In this document: positions 15,540 to 24,347 of the stretch, piece by piece
Layout: every line of letters begins with the position of its first letter
How positions within the stretch are numbered: position 1 is the stretch's first letter
Assembly: GCA_041859205.1 (NCBI GenBank)
Contig: JBHEKU010000068.1
Coordinates: 1-26,059, forward strand
Origin: JAFDZO01 sp041859205
Lineage (GTDB): Bacteria > Bacteroidota > Ignavibacteria > Tepidaquicellales > Tepidaquicellaceae
Direction: 5' to 3'
DNA: 26,059 nucleotides
The notes under the pieces: generated by a model
Told to the model about the DNA's origin: nothing
The model's input: the letters and a program-made list of their open reading frames with translations, nothing else
Databases searched by the model: none
Program-made: the position numbers and the translations under genes

Positions 15540-17162
15540 TTATTTTCTTTTTGAAGGCTCCGGTGTTGTAGCATTGCTCTCTATGGGGTCTTCATCTATA
15601 TCTTTTTTCTGAACTTTTTTAGCTCTTTGCTCTTCTTCGGTTTTTCTTCCGTTCGATAAAATCTGTTCATCATCATCTGTTACTTTCACTTCCTCTTTTT
15701 TCTTAGTTACAACAGGCATATATCCGTAAGTCAAGGCAGAATATGCATCAACTCTTCCGTATCCGTAGTATTTATCCCAGCCCGGTTTGTCTTCCCTTGA
15801 ATCACCAACCTGATCTTTAGCGGTAGAAATAATTATTTCTTTTATCTCTGAGGCAGTGCGTGAAGGCTTTTGAGATAGCAATAAGGAAGCTATTCCGCTG
15901 ACTATAGCTGTTGACTGCGATGTTCCGCTCCACATTGATTCATAGCTTGTAATGCTTTCATAATCTAATCCGTAAATTTTGTTTCCGGGTGCAACAACTG
16001 AGATATGTTTTCCCCAGCAGGAACCGCCGCCCCATGTAAATCTTAAGCATCTGTTATCATCTGTATCAGTCGCGCCGATAGCAAAAACACCTTTGAAGCT
16101 GGCCGGATAATAATCCTGGTCATCGCCTTTATTCATCATAGCTGCGCACACTAAAACATTTTTTGCAGTTGCATAATCTATAGCAGTTTTTAATGTTTTT
16201 GAAAAATCAGAACCGCCTTCGCTCATATTAATGATCTGCGCGCCGTTATCTACTGCATATTTTACTGATGCAGCCCACCAGATGTATTCTCCGTTATTAT
16301 TCGAACTCAGATTTTTACAGTTCATCAACTTGCTCTTCTGATTTATTCCTGCAAAGCCTATTACATTATTTGTAGAGCAGCCGATAACTGATGCGATATT
16401 TGTTCCGTGCCCGAAGCCGTCAGTGGGAGTATTATCATCATAGGCAAAGTCCCAGCCTTTATAATCATCTATGTATCCGTTATCGTCATCGTCAATTCCG
16501 TTATCAGGAATTTCCTCTGTATTTATCCACATTCTGCTTCTTAAATCAGGATGGTCATCTTTTATGCCGGAATCCAGTATTGCCACTATAATATCTTCAC
16601 TTCCTTTTTCAATATCCCATGCATTTACCATATTAATATCTGCGCCTATCTTTGCATTGCCTCTGCCTGTAGGGGCAATCTGTCCTTCGTTATTAAGATA
16701 CCATTGCTTTGAGAACATTTCATCATTAGGCAAAAAAGATAGTTTCAGTTCTTTTTTACCGGCAGCTTCTCCTATGAAAACGGGTTCTGAAAATTCTACA
16801 TCACTTTCAGATGAAAAATCTTTTACTGCTTTATCTACTGTTTTGGAATTATAAGTATCAAAATAAAAAACATAAATCCTGCCCATTCCAAGTTTTTCGA
16901 ATAAATCCGCATCGCCGTTATTTTGTTTAAAGACGGGTTCTATCTTGTTTACTTTGTAATCTTCAATTTTTTTATCAAGGGAGGGAATGCCCGTGCGTGT
17001 AGAAATCTTTCCTGTTGCTTCGGAAATCTTCAATTCTTTTTTAGTCTTAACTATAACTTTTTCAGTTTTATAATTAAGCTTTTCATTCTCTTCGGAATTA
17101 ACAGCTATCGCTGAAAAAAGCTGTACGGAAATGATAAGTATTGCAATGTAGATTAATTTCAT
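15540..17162 (-). CDS. Exported S8 subtilisin-like peptidase (second copy), charged C-terminal tail
   Basis: 540 residues with a signal peptide (about 1-20). The first ~150 residues look like a propeptide ending at the FSKQWYLNN segment typical of fervidolysin/thermitase-like subtilases. Catalytic residues are Asp197 (AILDSG), His252 (GFGHGT) and Ser415 (SGTSQST). The oxyanion Asn344 is kept, but its usual context A-A-G-N is A-A-M-M-N, and the Pro after the catalytic Ser (GTSxxxP) is Ala. Activity is likely but the site is unusual. Acidic loops (DDDDNG near 224) suggest bound calcium. The last ~60 residues are low-complexity and very charged, without a T9SS domain. The protein therefore probably stays in the periplasm or leaves by another route. 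It is 8 bp downstream of the beta-barrel gene and is probably co-transcribed with it. Confidence 0.9.
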   Translation of the reverse strand: MKLIYIAILIISVQLFSAIAVNSEENEKLNYKTEKVIVKTKKELKISEATGKISTRTGIPSLDKKIEDYKVNKIEPVFKQNNGDADLFEKLGMGRIYVFYFDTYNSKTVDKAVKDFSSESDVEFSEPVFIGEAAGKKELKLSFLPNDEMFSKQWYLNNEGQIAPTGRGNAKIGADINMVNAWDIEKGSEDIIVAILDSGIKDDHPDLRSRMWINTEEIPDNGIDDDDNGYIDDYKGWDFAYDDNTPTDGFGHGTNIASVIGCSTNNVIGFAGINQKSKLMNCKNLSSNNNGEYIWWAASVKYAVDNGAQIINMSEGGSDFSKTLKTAIDYATAKNVLVCAAMMNKGDDQDYYPASFKGVFAIGATDTDDNRCLRFTWGGGSCWGKHISVVAPGNKIYGLDYESITSYESMWSGTSQSTAIVSGIASLLLSQKPSRTASEIKEIIISTAKDQVGDSREDKPGWDKYYGYGRVDAYSALTYGYMPVVTKKKEEVKVTDDDEQILSNGRKTEEEQRAKKVQKKDIDEDPIESNATTPEPSKRK

Positions 17163-17170
17163 CAGATAAT

Positions 17171-17926
17171 TTAAAATCTATAGCCTAAGCCAAAACTGAC
17201 TTTTAAGCCATCAAGAAAAATTTTTGAATTAATTTCCTTACCCAGCGGATAAGAAACTCCGTTAATGTTTACAAAATCTAAAGGAAATTTTGACTTTACA
17301 TCGTACTCGCCGTCACGGAATCTTAGTTCCATAAAACTCATAAAATTTTTTTCAAAATAATATTCAATTCCGCTAAGAACTACTAAACTTAAACCAAAAG
17401 ATTTAGAAATAGTTTCACTCTCATAGTTCAAAAATTTGCGTTTTCTGTCGCCGGAATACAAACCTATTCCTCCCCCAAGATATATATTCAGGTTCTCCTG
17501 AAAAGAAGGCACATTGAAATACGCAGTAAACTCGACAGGATATGCCGTTATGGATTCAGTCAGTTTAATTCTTGCAACAGATGTATCACCTTCAAGTGTA
17601 AGTACAGCATCATTATCCTGAATTTTTATAAACTCTACTGTTACACCGAGAAATAAATCATTACGAAAGAGTTTTGTGCGTAACGAAAAGCTGTATCCGT
17701 ATCCTCCTGATATATCCAGTGTGGAATTTCTTTCAACTAAATCTGCAGAGTAAGGTGCAAGCTGAATAGTAGCGGATGAAACGTAATTTAAAGAACCTGA
17801 TACTATTACATCGCTGAAAAAAGGTGAATCTGAATTTGTTTTAAGGGCTGAATTGGAAACTGTGTTTTGTGAAAAACCAATCGAGGGAATTAAAAGGGCA
17901 ACTGACAATAAAATAAGCCTTAACAT
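17171..17926 (-). CDS. Outer-membrane beta-barrel protein (porin-like fold), unknown function
   Basis: 251 residues. The signal peptide is 1-19 (MLRLILLSVALLIPSIGFS, then QN). The mature part has alternating hydrophobic beta strands with aromatic girdles (YGYSFSLRTKLF, DLFLGVTVEFIKI, LNIYLGGGIGLYSG, FMSFMELRFRDG, DGLKVSFGLGYRF). It ends in a C-terminal Phe, the recognition signal used by the BAM machinery. This is the pattern of OmpA/OmpW-size 8- to 10-strand barrels. No specific function can be assigned. It directly precedes the second S8 peptidase gene (8 bp gap), so the two may be made together. A separate promoter is likely, because the strong terminator of the ppiD-like gene lies upstream. 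Confidence 0.8.
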   Translation of the reverse strand: MLRLILLSVALLIPSIGFSQNTVSNSALKTNSDSPFFSDVIVSGSLNYVSSATIQLAPYSADLVERNSTLDISGGYGYSFSLRTKLFRNDLFLGVTVEFIKIQDNDAVLTLEGDTSVARIKLTESITAYPVEFTAYFNVPSFQENLNIYLGGGIGLYSGDRKRKFLNYESETISKSFGLSLVVLSGIEYYFEKNFMSFMELRFRDGEYDVKSKFPLDFVNINGVSYPLGKEINSKIFLDGLKVSFGLGYRF

Positions 17927-17987
17927 AAGCCATATTATTAAAATTATATGATAATATCAATGAATGAGTAAATAAAACTGCATGCGC

Positions 17988-18103
17988 TTTACCGCAAAGA
18001 GGCTAAGTATCTGCAAAGAACGCAAAGTAATCAATATTTTGAAAAATGTTTTTTAAATTTTTGGTTGGCTTTACTTTTAACTTCTTTGCTTCTTTGCGGT
18101 AAA
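17988..18103. repeat. Inverted 'ttaccgcaaagaggctaag' intergenic repeat element
   Basis: TTTACCGCAAAG (17988-17999) and CTTTGCGGTAAA (18092-18103) are exact 12-bp reverse complements, and similarity continues inward (GAGGCTAAG against the complement GAAGCAAAG). The spacer is about 90 bp and includes a further GCAAAGAACGCAAAG word. Such 'ACCGCAAAGAGGC' elements occur scattered in many environmental genomes. The arms could fold into a long stem in RNA. No open reading frame is contained, so it is at most a small non-autonomous element. Confidence 0.6.
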
Positions 18104-18128
18104 ATTTAAAGTTTACCTCGTTTATAGT

Positions 18129-18168
18129 ACAAATAAAAAAGGCAGGATACTTTTCAATATCCTGCCTT
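18129..18168 (-). terminator. Rho-independent terminator after the ppiD-like gene
   Basis: AAGGCAGGATA (18139-18149) and TATCCTGCCTT (18158-18168) form an 11-bp perfect stem with an 8-nt loop. On the minus strand the hairpin lies 24 bp past the stop codon and is followed by TTTTTTATTT. This is a textbook intrinsic terminator and marks the end of the long minus-strand gene run. Confidence 0.9.
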
Positions 18169-18191
18169 ATATATAAACCTATATTTTGTTC

Positions 18192-20345
18192 TTAGTTGAA
18201 GAACCTGTCGCGGTTATCAACTATATCCGCTTCGTTCTGCATCTTCTGCAGCCATTCCTGAACTACAGATTGTTTCTTTTGTGCAAGAAGTCCGTTTCTT
18301 ATTTCATTATAAGCTTTCAGATAATCATCGTTATTGAAAGGCGTTACATTGTTCAATTGAATAAGATAATATCCTTTAGAACCTTTAACAGGCTGGGAAA
18401 TTTCTCCCTGCTTTAATGTGAAAATTGCATCAGATACTGCAAAGTCCTGACCGATTTTCGGAGCAGGCTTTGAAACTGAAACGCTGTCTGCTGTCTCCAC
18501 TACAGAAGGAGGAGTAAGAGTAGATAAAGATTTAATATCGTTATTCTGAATTTTAGCGCGTAAGTCAGTTGCCATCTGTTTAAGGACTGCAAACTTCTTC
18601 TGCTCAACTACTTTTGGTTTTACCATTGTAGTTTTAATGGAATCAAAATTTCTGTAGCCTGCAGGAGTTTTTTCAATAAGCTCATAAACACCATAGCCGC
18701 CCTGAATTTTAACAGGTTCAAAAACTTTTTTAGGTCGGCTGTCTAAAGCCAGTTTCATAAGCTTCTTATTCTGCCCGGCTCCAGGAATAAATCCGTCTTT
18801 CAATACATCAGGTGTAGTAGTGCAAATCAGATTTACCTGTTTTGCAAGTGTATCAATGTTAGCGCCTTTATCTACATCAAGATAGAAGCTTTCAGCTTTC
18901 TTCTTTGCGATATCTTTTGTTCTGGCGCCTGCTGTAACTGTTTTTTTAATTTCAGCTACTTTAAATTCTTTTTTGGATTTTCCTTTTACCTGAATAATAT
19001 GAAAACCAAATTGTGTCTTTACCGGTCCGACAATTTCGCCGTCTTTAGCATTCATTGCTGCATCTTCAAATTCCTTAACCATAGCGCCTTTTGTAAACCA
19101 GCCTAAATCACCTTTCTGTGTTTTAGCAGAAGGCTCATCAGATAACTGCTGTGCAAGTGTATTAATATCTTCACCTGCTTTTACTCTTTTAAATATATCT
19201 TCGGCTTTCTTTTTTGCCGCGGCTGTATCTGTTCCGAAATTTACTAAAATGTGTGAAGCATTTACATATGTATCTTCACCTTCCTTAGAGTCAATAAGTC
19301 GAATTACTTTATAACCGTCATTTCCTATGATAATATCTGAAACATCACCCGGCTTTGCAGAGAATAAAAATTTAGTTGCATCGCTTCCAAAAGCATTAGG
19401 CTTCTGATAAGTATCGCTGAACGGAGATACTGAGTTATCATTTACAAGTCTTATTAAGCTTGAATCTTCCAGCGTTGCTGTCTTCAAATCCTTAATTAAT
19501 ACTTCAAGATATTTTTGCGCTGCTGCTGTATCTTCTGCAGTTGCAGCATCCGAAAATACAACGTACTTGAATTTTACGCTTTCATCAACTTTAAAATCTT
19601 CTTTATGTGCATCGTAATATTTTTTCATCTCTTCATTCGAAGGATTGTTCATGTTTGTATCTGTTATCATGCTGAAATCTAATCCTGAATAAGAAATATT
19701 GGCGAAAATTTTATCGTCTTTATATTTTTGTAATACATCGGCTTCCGTTACACGTACACCGGCTGTAAGTACTGCCTGTAATTTTTCTGATTGTAATACT
19801 TCACGAAGGTAACCTTCTACTTGTGTCCAGAACTGAGTTGCTTCTTTTGTCTTCATTCCAAGAGCCTGCTGATAGAAGCCAACATTAAACACTCCGGTTG
19901 AATCCATAAAGTTCCTCTTTATAGGGTCAGGAAGCTGTTCGGGTCTGTTGTAAATCCAGTCTAAAATTTCTTTATCACTTACAGTGATATTGTACTTTCT
20001 CATCGCTTCCTTTGTGATGGTCTGAGTAATCAAGCCGTTCCAGACCTGGTCACGAATCTGCTGCATCTGCGCTTCATCGATATCTTTGCCATTATTCTGC
20101 TGGCGCATTTGTGCCGCTTGTTGTTCAACTGCCTGCTCAAATTGCTGATAAGTTATCTCTTCTCCGTTAACTTTTGCAAAAAGCATTCTGTCTTCTCTTA
20201 AACCCATAAGGTTCATACCCCATTCAAAAACTATTGTCGCTAAGAATGCAACGATAACAACTATGATAATTACAGGCATTTTATCCCGTAATTTATTCAT
20301 AACGCCTGTATTGTAATGCTTTTGCTCTTTTTTATGGTCTGTCAT
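18192..20345 (-). CDS. PpiD-like membrane-anchored peptidyl-prolyl isomerase / SurA-type chaperone
   Basis: 717 residues. A basic N-terminus and one transmembrane segment (about 24-41, VIIIVVIVAFLATIVFEW) anchor it in the inner membrane with the body in the periplasm. The SurA_N-like chaperone region covers about 55-240. A parvulin-type PPIase domain covers about 357-456 (NASHILV, LSDEPSAKTQKGDLGWF, FGFHIIQV, matching the classical motifs). A second, degenerate parvulin-like segment is at about 630-670 (KIGQDF, then GSKGYYLIQL). The role is folding of exported and outer-membrane proteins, as for PpiD/SurA, which suits a genome rich in secreted proteases and barrels. Length and layout resemble PpiD (about 620 in E. 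coli), slightly longer. The gene is preceded by 124 bp of AT-rich DNA and followed by a strong terminator, so it may be its own transcription unit at the end of the cluster. Confidence 0.92.
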   Translation of the reverse strand: MTDHKKEQKHYNTGVMNKLRDKMPVIIIVVIVAFLATIVFEWGMNLMGLREDRMLFAKVNGEEITYQQFEQAVEQQAAQMRQQNNGKDIDEAQMQQIRDQVWNGLITQTITKEAMRKYNITVSDKEILDWIYNRPEQLPDPIKRNFMDSTGVFNVGFYQQALGMKTKEATQFWTQVEGYLREVLQSEKLQAVLTAGVRVTEADVLQKYKDDKIFANISYSGLDFSMITDTNMNNPSNEEMKKYYDAHKEDFKVDESVKFKYVVFSDAATAEDTAAAQKYLEVLIKDLKTATLEDSSLIRLVNDNSVSPFSDTYQKPNAFGSDATKFLFSAKPGDVSDIIIGNDGYKVIRLIDSKEGEDTYVNASHILVNFGTDTAAAKKKAEDIFKRVKAGEDINTLAQQLSDEPSAKTQKGDLGWFTKGAMVKEFEDAAMNAKDGEIVGPVKTQFGFHIIQVKGKSKKEFKVAEIKKTVTAGARTKDIAKKKAESFYLDVDKGANIDTLAKQVNLICTTTPDVLKDGFIPGAGQNKKLMKLALDSRPKKVFEPVKIQGGYGVYELIEKTPAGYRNFDSIKTTMVKPKVVEQKKFAVLKQMATDLRAKIQNNDIKSLSTLTPPSVVETADSVSVSKPAPKIGQDFAVSDAIFTLKQGEISQPVKGSKGYYLIQLNNVTPFNNDDYLKAYNEIRNGLLAQKKQSVVQEWLQKMQNEADIVDNRDRFFN

Positions 20346-20469
20346 TAGTTAAAATATAACTCTTTAATTATGTATAAAAATTTGAAATTTTGCGCAATAA
20401 ACCTTAAAGTTATAGGTTTTGGGAGGGAAAATCAATTCAAATAATTCGTTAAAATTCAGAATTGACTGA

Positions 20470-20975
20470 TTATTTAGGCATTCTGATTATTGAAAATTTA
20501 AGGCTCGAATTAACAACTACACTTGCAATTGATTTTAACTCAGACAAAAAACGCAGTTCAGCGTTTCTTTTTCCTATTTCTGCTATAACATCTTTTATTT
20601 CAGTCACATTTAACGGCGCTACAGATTTATAAGAAACATAATATCCCGCAGTTTCATCCAGCAAGGTGAAATTATCAGGTTCGAATTCATATATATAAAG
20701 GGTTACATTCTGAATTCTTACTTTCCAGGCTTCTTCTACATTTATTATGTAGTCTTTTGTACTCTCACCAAAAAACGTATTTAAATCTTCTTCAGATGTG
20801 TGAGCTCCTTTATAATATGTAACTCTCGGGCAATTTCTTGGAAGTAAATAATTATGAAGAAGCTTATCTGATATTGCAAAAACTACATCACTTTTTATTG
20901 ATTCATAAAATTGCGGTGACGGCCGCGGATGGAAAATTTTATATCCGGCTCTTCACTGATATGAAATAGTTTCAT
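20470..20975 (-). pseudogene. DUF6886-family protein gene with a single-base frameshift
   Basis: An ATG at 20973-20975 starts MKLFHISEEPDIK, then the frame breaks at the GATATAAAATTTTCC run (minus strand, 20931-20945). The -1 frame continues IFHPRPSPQF, KLLHNYLLPRNCPRVTYYKG, LDETAGYYVS and FSIIRMPK to the stop at 20470. Joined, the two parts give 168 residues, a normal full length, and I recognise the combination (MxLxHxSEEPxIxxFxPR, HNYLLPRxCPR, AGYYV, SxxxSxxRM) as the DUF6886 family, a small cytoplasmic protein of unknown function. One missing A in the A4 run explains everything. The downstream frame alone has only a TTG start at 20664 and would lose most of the domain. Alternatives are a recent pseudogene, a sequencing or assembly indel, or slippage on A-AAA. 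It starts 23 bp after the MeaB stop codon. Confidence 0.82.
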
Positions 20976-20998
20976 TTACTTCCGTAAAGTTATTTCAT

Positions 20999-21937
20999 TT
21001 ATTTCATTAAAGTATCAACGTAAGTATACGGGTCCTGCTTCTTTTCATAAAGCTCATCTAAGTTTTCTGCAAGTGTCTTTCGTTTTTCATCGTTCCAGAA
21101 AGTATAATCAAGCCTGTTATGAACTAACTCGTAAATTTTCTTAGTAAGATTCGCTATTCTTTTTTTCTTCAGCCAGCCGGATTCTTCCAGATGCTTTTTA
21201 TGCTTTTCAATCTCTGCTAATAATTCTTCAATTCCTTTATTCAGACTTCCCACTGTCTTCAACACATTTATTATCCAGTTATCTTCCGTCGGCGGTTTAA
21301 GATGAATAATATTTTTAAGAGTGGCAGCTACTCCGTCTGCGCCTTCTCTGTCAGATTTATTCAGCACGAAAATATCGGCAATCTCCATAAGCCCTGCCTT
21401 CATTGCCTGTATTGCATCACCCGATTCCGGTACAAGCACAACAATTGTGCTGTCTGCTGTCTTAGCAATATCTAGTTCTGACTGCCCGACGCCGACTGTT
21501 TCAATTAAAATAAAATCCTTACCGCAGGCATCAAGCACATCACATGCTTCTACGACGTTCATGCTAAGTCCGCCGAGCGAACCGCGAGTTGCCATTGAAC
21601 GGATATATACTCCGTCCAGCATTCCTACATCCGTCATGCGGATTCTGTCTCCGAGCAAAGCTCCGCCTGTAAAAGGACTCGTAGGGTCTATTGCAATCAC
21701 ACCGACTTTATATCCCTGTGATACTAAAAGCTTTACCAATGCATTGGTAAGCGTTGACTTCCCCGCTCCCGGAGGACCGGTGATTCCAATTTTATATGCG
21801 CGCCCTGTCTTAGGATAAATCTTGCGTAAAATTTCTTCGCGCCCATCTGATTCATCTTCAACAACAGATATTGCCCTGGCAATTGCCCTTTTATCGCCGC
21901 TGTAAACTCTTTCTAAAAAATTATCGTCTATTTTCAT
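20999..21937 (-). CDS. meaB: MeaB/ArgK-type GTPase, chaperone of methylmalonyl-CoA mutase
   Basis: 312 residues, cytoplasmic. The G-domain motifs are in order: Walker A GPPGAGKST (54-62), the DPTSPFTGGALLGDRIRM switch region (84-101), ETVGVGQSE (146-154) and NKSD (193-196). A helical C-terminus for dimerisation follows. The motif IAIDPTSPFTGGALLGDR is diagnostic of the MeaB/MMAA/ArgK group of the G3E family. These proteins use GTP hydrolysis to load and protect adenosylcobalamin on methylmalonyl-CoA mutase. The mutase genes are not in the window and must be elsewhere. The gene lies 13 bp downstream of the GalE-like gene and is followed by the frameshifted DUF6886 gene, within the long minus-strand run. 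Confidence 0.95.
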   Translation of the reverse strand: MKIDDNFLERVYSGDKRAIARAISVVEDESDGREEILRKIYPKTGRAYKIGITGPPGAGKSTLTNALVKLLVSQGYKVGVIAIDPTSPFTGGALLGDRIRMTDVGMLDGVYIRSMATRGSLGGLSMNVVEACDVLDACGKDFILIETVGVGQSELDIAKTADSTIVVLVPESGDAIQAMKAGLMEIADIFVLNKSDREGADGVAATLKNIIHLKPPTEDNWIINVLKTVGSLNKGIEELLAEIEKHKKHLEESGWLKKKRIANLTKKIYELVHNRLDYTFWNDEKRKTLAENLDELYEKKQDPYTYVDTLMK

Positions 21938-21950
21938 TCTTCAGTTTAAA

Positions 21951-23003
21951 TCAATTTGAATTTTCTGTTTCTCCGCTTATCTCTCTTCTTTCTTTCAGGG
22001 CAAGCTCCCATTTCCATGCAGTCGAAAGAGAATTAGATAAATCCCTTTCAGTCTTCCATCCTAATACTTCACCTGCTTTTTTAGTATCTGCATAGATTGA
22101 CGGTACATCACCTGCCCGTCTTGGTCCTATTTTATAATTTACCTTTACTCCTGTACTCTCTTCAAATGTTGTAATGATTTCCAGCACAGAGTTTCCTATT
22201 CCTGTTCCAAGATTAAAAATCTCTAAATTATCTTCACTCTTTTTTTCAATTAATCTTTCTACAGCTTTTACGTGAGCTTTTGCTAAATCAACTACGTGAA
22301 TATAATCACGGACATTTGTTCCGTCAGGTGTTTCATAATCATTTCCGAACACGGTAAGCTGCTCTCTTAATCCTATAGCAGTCTGAGTAATGAACGGAAC
22401 TAGATTGTTTGGCACTCCTATAGGAAGCTCGCCGATTAATGCACTATCATGCGCACCGATTGGGTTAAAATATCTGAGAGAAATTACTCTTAGGTTATCG
22501 GCTCGTGATAAATCTTCCAGCATTCTTTCTCCTATCTGCTTTGTAAATCCGTATGTTGAAAGCGCTCTTTTCATAGGTAAACTTTCAGTAACAGGGAGTT
22601 CTTCTGCATCAGCATAAACCGTGCATGAAGAAGAGAAAACAAAATTGTTAAGCTTATTGTTTACTATGCAATCGAGAAGATTTACCATCCCGACAACATT
22701 ATTATTGTAATATTTCATAGGTAATCTTTCCGATTCACCCACCGCTTTAAATGCAGCGAAGTGAATTATTGCATCAACATCTTTTTCTTTTTCGAGACAA
22801 TAGTTCAGGTCTTCTTTATCGCATAAATCAATATTGTAAAACGTTGGAGCTTTACTTGTAATTTGTTCTATTCCTCCAAGCGCAGATGCATCGGAGTTTG
22901 AGAAGTTATCAATGATTACAACATCGTATCCGGCATTCATTAACTCAACAACTGTATGCGAGCCTATATATCCTGCGCCGCCTGTAACTAAAATTTTTGC
23001 CAT
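21951..23003 (-). CDS. galE: UDP-glucose 4-epimerase (GalE-like)
   Basis: 350 residues; E. coli GalE has 338. It is an extended short-chain dehydrogenase fold with an NAD-binding GGAGYIGSH at 8-16, the catalytic SSSCTVY with Ser126, and the YxxxK pair Tyr151/Lys155 (YGFTK). It also has RYFNPIGAH (167-175), NVRDYIHVVDLA (230-241) and GPRRAGDVPS (293-302), all characteristic of GalE. It interconverts UDP-glucose and UDP-galactose in the cytoplasm, feeding surface polysaccharide or galactose metabolism; related specificities such as UDP-GlcNAc cannot be excluded. The last 12 residues (RREISGETENSN) are a polar tail. It sits between purD and meaB and near a glycosyltransferase gene, which suggests sugar-nucleotide supply for a surface polymer. 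Confidence 0.94.
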   Translation of the reverse strand: MAKILVTGGAGYIGSHTVVELMNAGYDVVIIDNFSNSDASALGGIEQITSKAPTFYNIDLCDKEDLNYCLEKEKDVDAIIHFAAFKAVGESERLPMKYYNNNVVGMVNLLDCIVNNKLNNFVFSSSCTVYADAEELPVTESLPMKRALSTYGFTKQIGERMLEDLSRADNLRVISLRYFNPIGAHDSALIGELPIGVPNNLVPFITQTAIGLREQLTVFGNDYETPDGTNVRDYIHVVDLAKAHVKAVERLIEKKSEDNLEIFNLGTGIGNSVLEIITTFEESTGVKVNYKIGPRRAGDVPSIYADTKKAGEVLGWKTERDLSNSLSTAWKWELALKERREISGETENSN

Positions 23004-23038
23004 AATCTATTTTCTAAATGTGACTTTTATAAAACTTT

Positions 23039-24325
23039 TTATAAAACTTTACTGCCTATATCACTTCTGAAATATCTATTTTGAAAATCTATATTTTCTA
23101 TTGCTGAATATATATTATCAAAAGCAGAATTAAAAGATTTTTCAGAGAGAGAAACTACTGAAAGCACCCTGCCCCCATGAGTATAAATTTTTCCGTCTCT
23201 TTCTACTGTACCTGCATGAAAAACCAATACATCATCCGGAACTTCATTCAATCCCTCTATTAACATTCCTGTTTTATATTCATCGGGATAGCCCAGCGAT
23301 GCAAGCACAACGCATCCTGCATAAGCATTTTTTACAATGAGATTACAATTTTTTAAATTTCCTTCTGCTGATGCTATGAGTAATTGCAGAAAATCCGACT
23401 CTATTAATGTAAGAACTGCCTGTGTTTCGGGATCGCCGAAGCGGCAGTTGAATTCAATCACATACGGCTCTTTGTCTTCACTTATCATCAAACCTGCATA
23501 TAAACATCCTCTATACTCTCTTCCTTCCTTTTTTAAAGCAGAAAGAGTAGGCTGAATAATTTTCTCTTTCACTTTGGACAACACTTCTTCATCACAATAT
23601 TTACGAGCGGGAGAAAACGCTCCCATACCGCCAGTATTCTTTCCTTTATCTTCGTCGAAAACTCTTTTGTAATCCTGTGCCGATGGAAGAATTGTATAAT
23701 TTTCACCGTCAGTAATTACAAATAAAGAGACTTCATTGCCTGTTAAGAACTGTTCAACAACAAAGCTTAAGCCCGACTCGCCAAATATTTTAGTTTCAGT
23801 TAAATCTTTTACACATACACTTACTTCTTCATTATCATTACAAATAATTACGCCTTTTCCGGCAGCTAAACCGTCCGCTTTTATTACAACAGGAAATTTT
23901 ATATTCTCTACAAAAGAATCTAATTCGTTTAAATTTTCACCGGTAAAAAGTTTATACTGAGCGGTCGGAATGCCGTACTTTTGCATCAAATCTTTTGAAA
24001 AGACTTTGCTCGTTTCAATTTCCGCTGCTGATTTCCTCGGACCGAAAATTTTCAAACCTTCCTTCTCAAATTCATCTACTATTCCAAGCGATAAAGGAAT
24101 CTCAGGTCCGACAACGGTAAAATCTATTTTCTCTTTTAAAGCAAATTCTTTTAACGATTTAATGTCAGTTGAATGAATGTTGATCGGAGTCGCAAATTTA
24201 TTTATTCCGGGATTTCCGGGAGCAGCGTACAGAACTGAGTTGTTATTTTTAAATGAAGGTGAGTTAAAAATCTTCCAAGCTAAGGCATTTTCGCGTGCGC
24301 CGTTACCAATAAGTAAGATTTTCAT
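23039..24325 (-). CDS. purD: Phosphoribosylamine-glycine ligase
   Basis: 428 residues, the normal length for PurD. The N-terminal motif GNGARENAL (7-15) corresponds to the usual GxGGREHAL, with two changes (A for G, N for H). VGPEIPL (72-78), the ATP-grasp segment KADGLAAGKGV (149-159), SAQDYKRVFDEDKGKNTGGM (215-234) and EFNCRFGDPETQ (291-302) follow. It joins glycine to 5-phosphoribosylamine using ATP, giving GAR, the second step of purine synthesis, in the cytoplasm. Other pur genes are not in the window. The gene starts 22 bp downstream of the glycosyltransferase stop and is followed after 35 bp by the galE-like gene, so it is likely part of a mixed housekeeping operon. Confidence 0.97.
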   Translation of the reverse strand: MKILLIGNGARENALAWKIFNSPSFKNNNSVLYAAPGNPGINKFATPINIHSTDIKSLKEFALKEKIDFTVVGPEIPLSLGIVDEFEKEGLKIFGPRKSAAEIETSKVFSKDLMQKYGIPTAQYKLFTGENLNELDSFVENIKFPVVIKADGLAAGKGVIICNDNEEVSVCVKDLTETKIFGESGLSFVVEQFLTGNEVSLFVITDGENYTILPSAQDYKRVFDEDKGKNTGGMGAFSPARKYCDEEVLSKVKEKIIQPTLSALKKEGREYRGCLYAGLMISEDKEPYVIEFNCRFGDPETQAVLTLIESDFLQLLIASAEGNLKNCNLIVKNAYAGCVVLASLGYPDEYKTGMLIEGLNEVPDDVLVFHAGTVERDGKIYTHGGRVLSVVSLSEKSFNSAFDNIYSAIENIDFQNRYFRSDIGSKVL

Positions 24326-24347
24326 AGCAGAAAATTCGAAAAATCAG

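Noticed and set aside
20470..20664. 64-residue protein starting at TTG as an independent gene
   Set aside because: It is the C-terminal third of the frameshifted DUF6886 frame, which stays open to 20952 and joins the ATG part at 20975.
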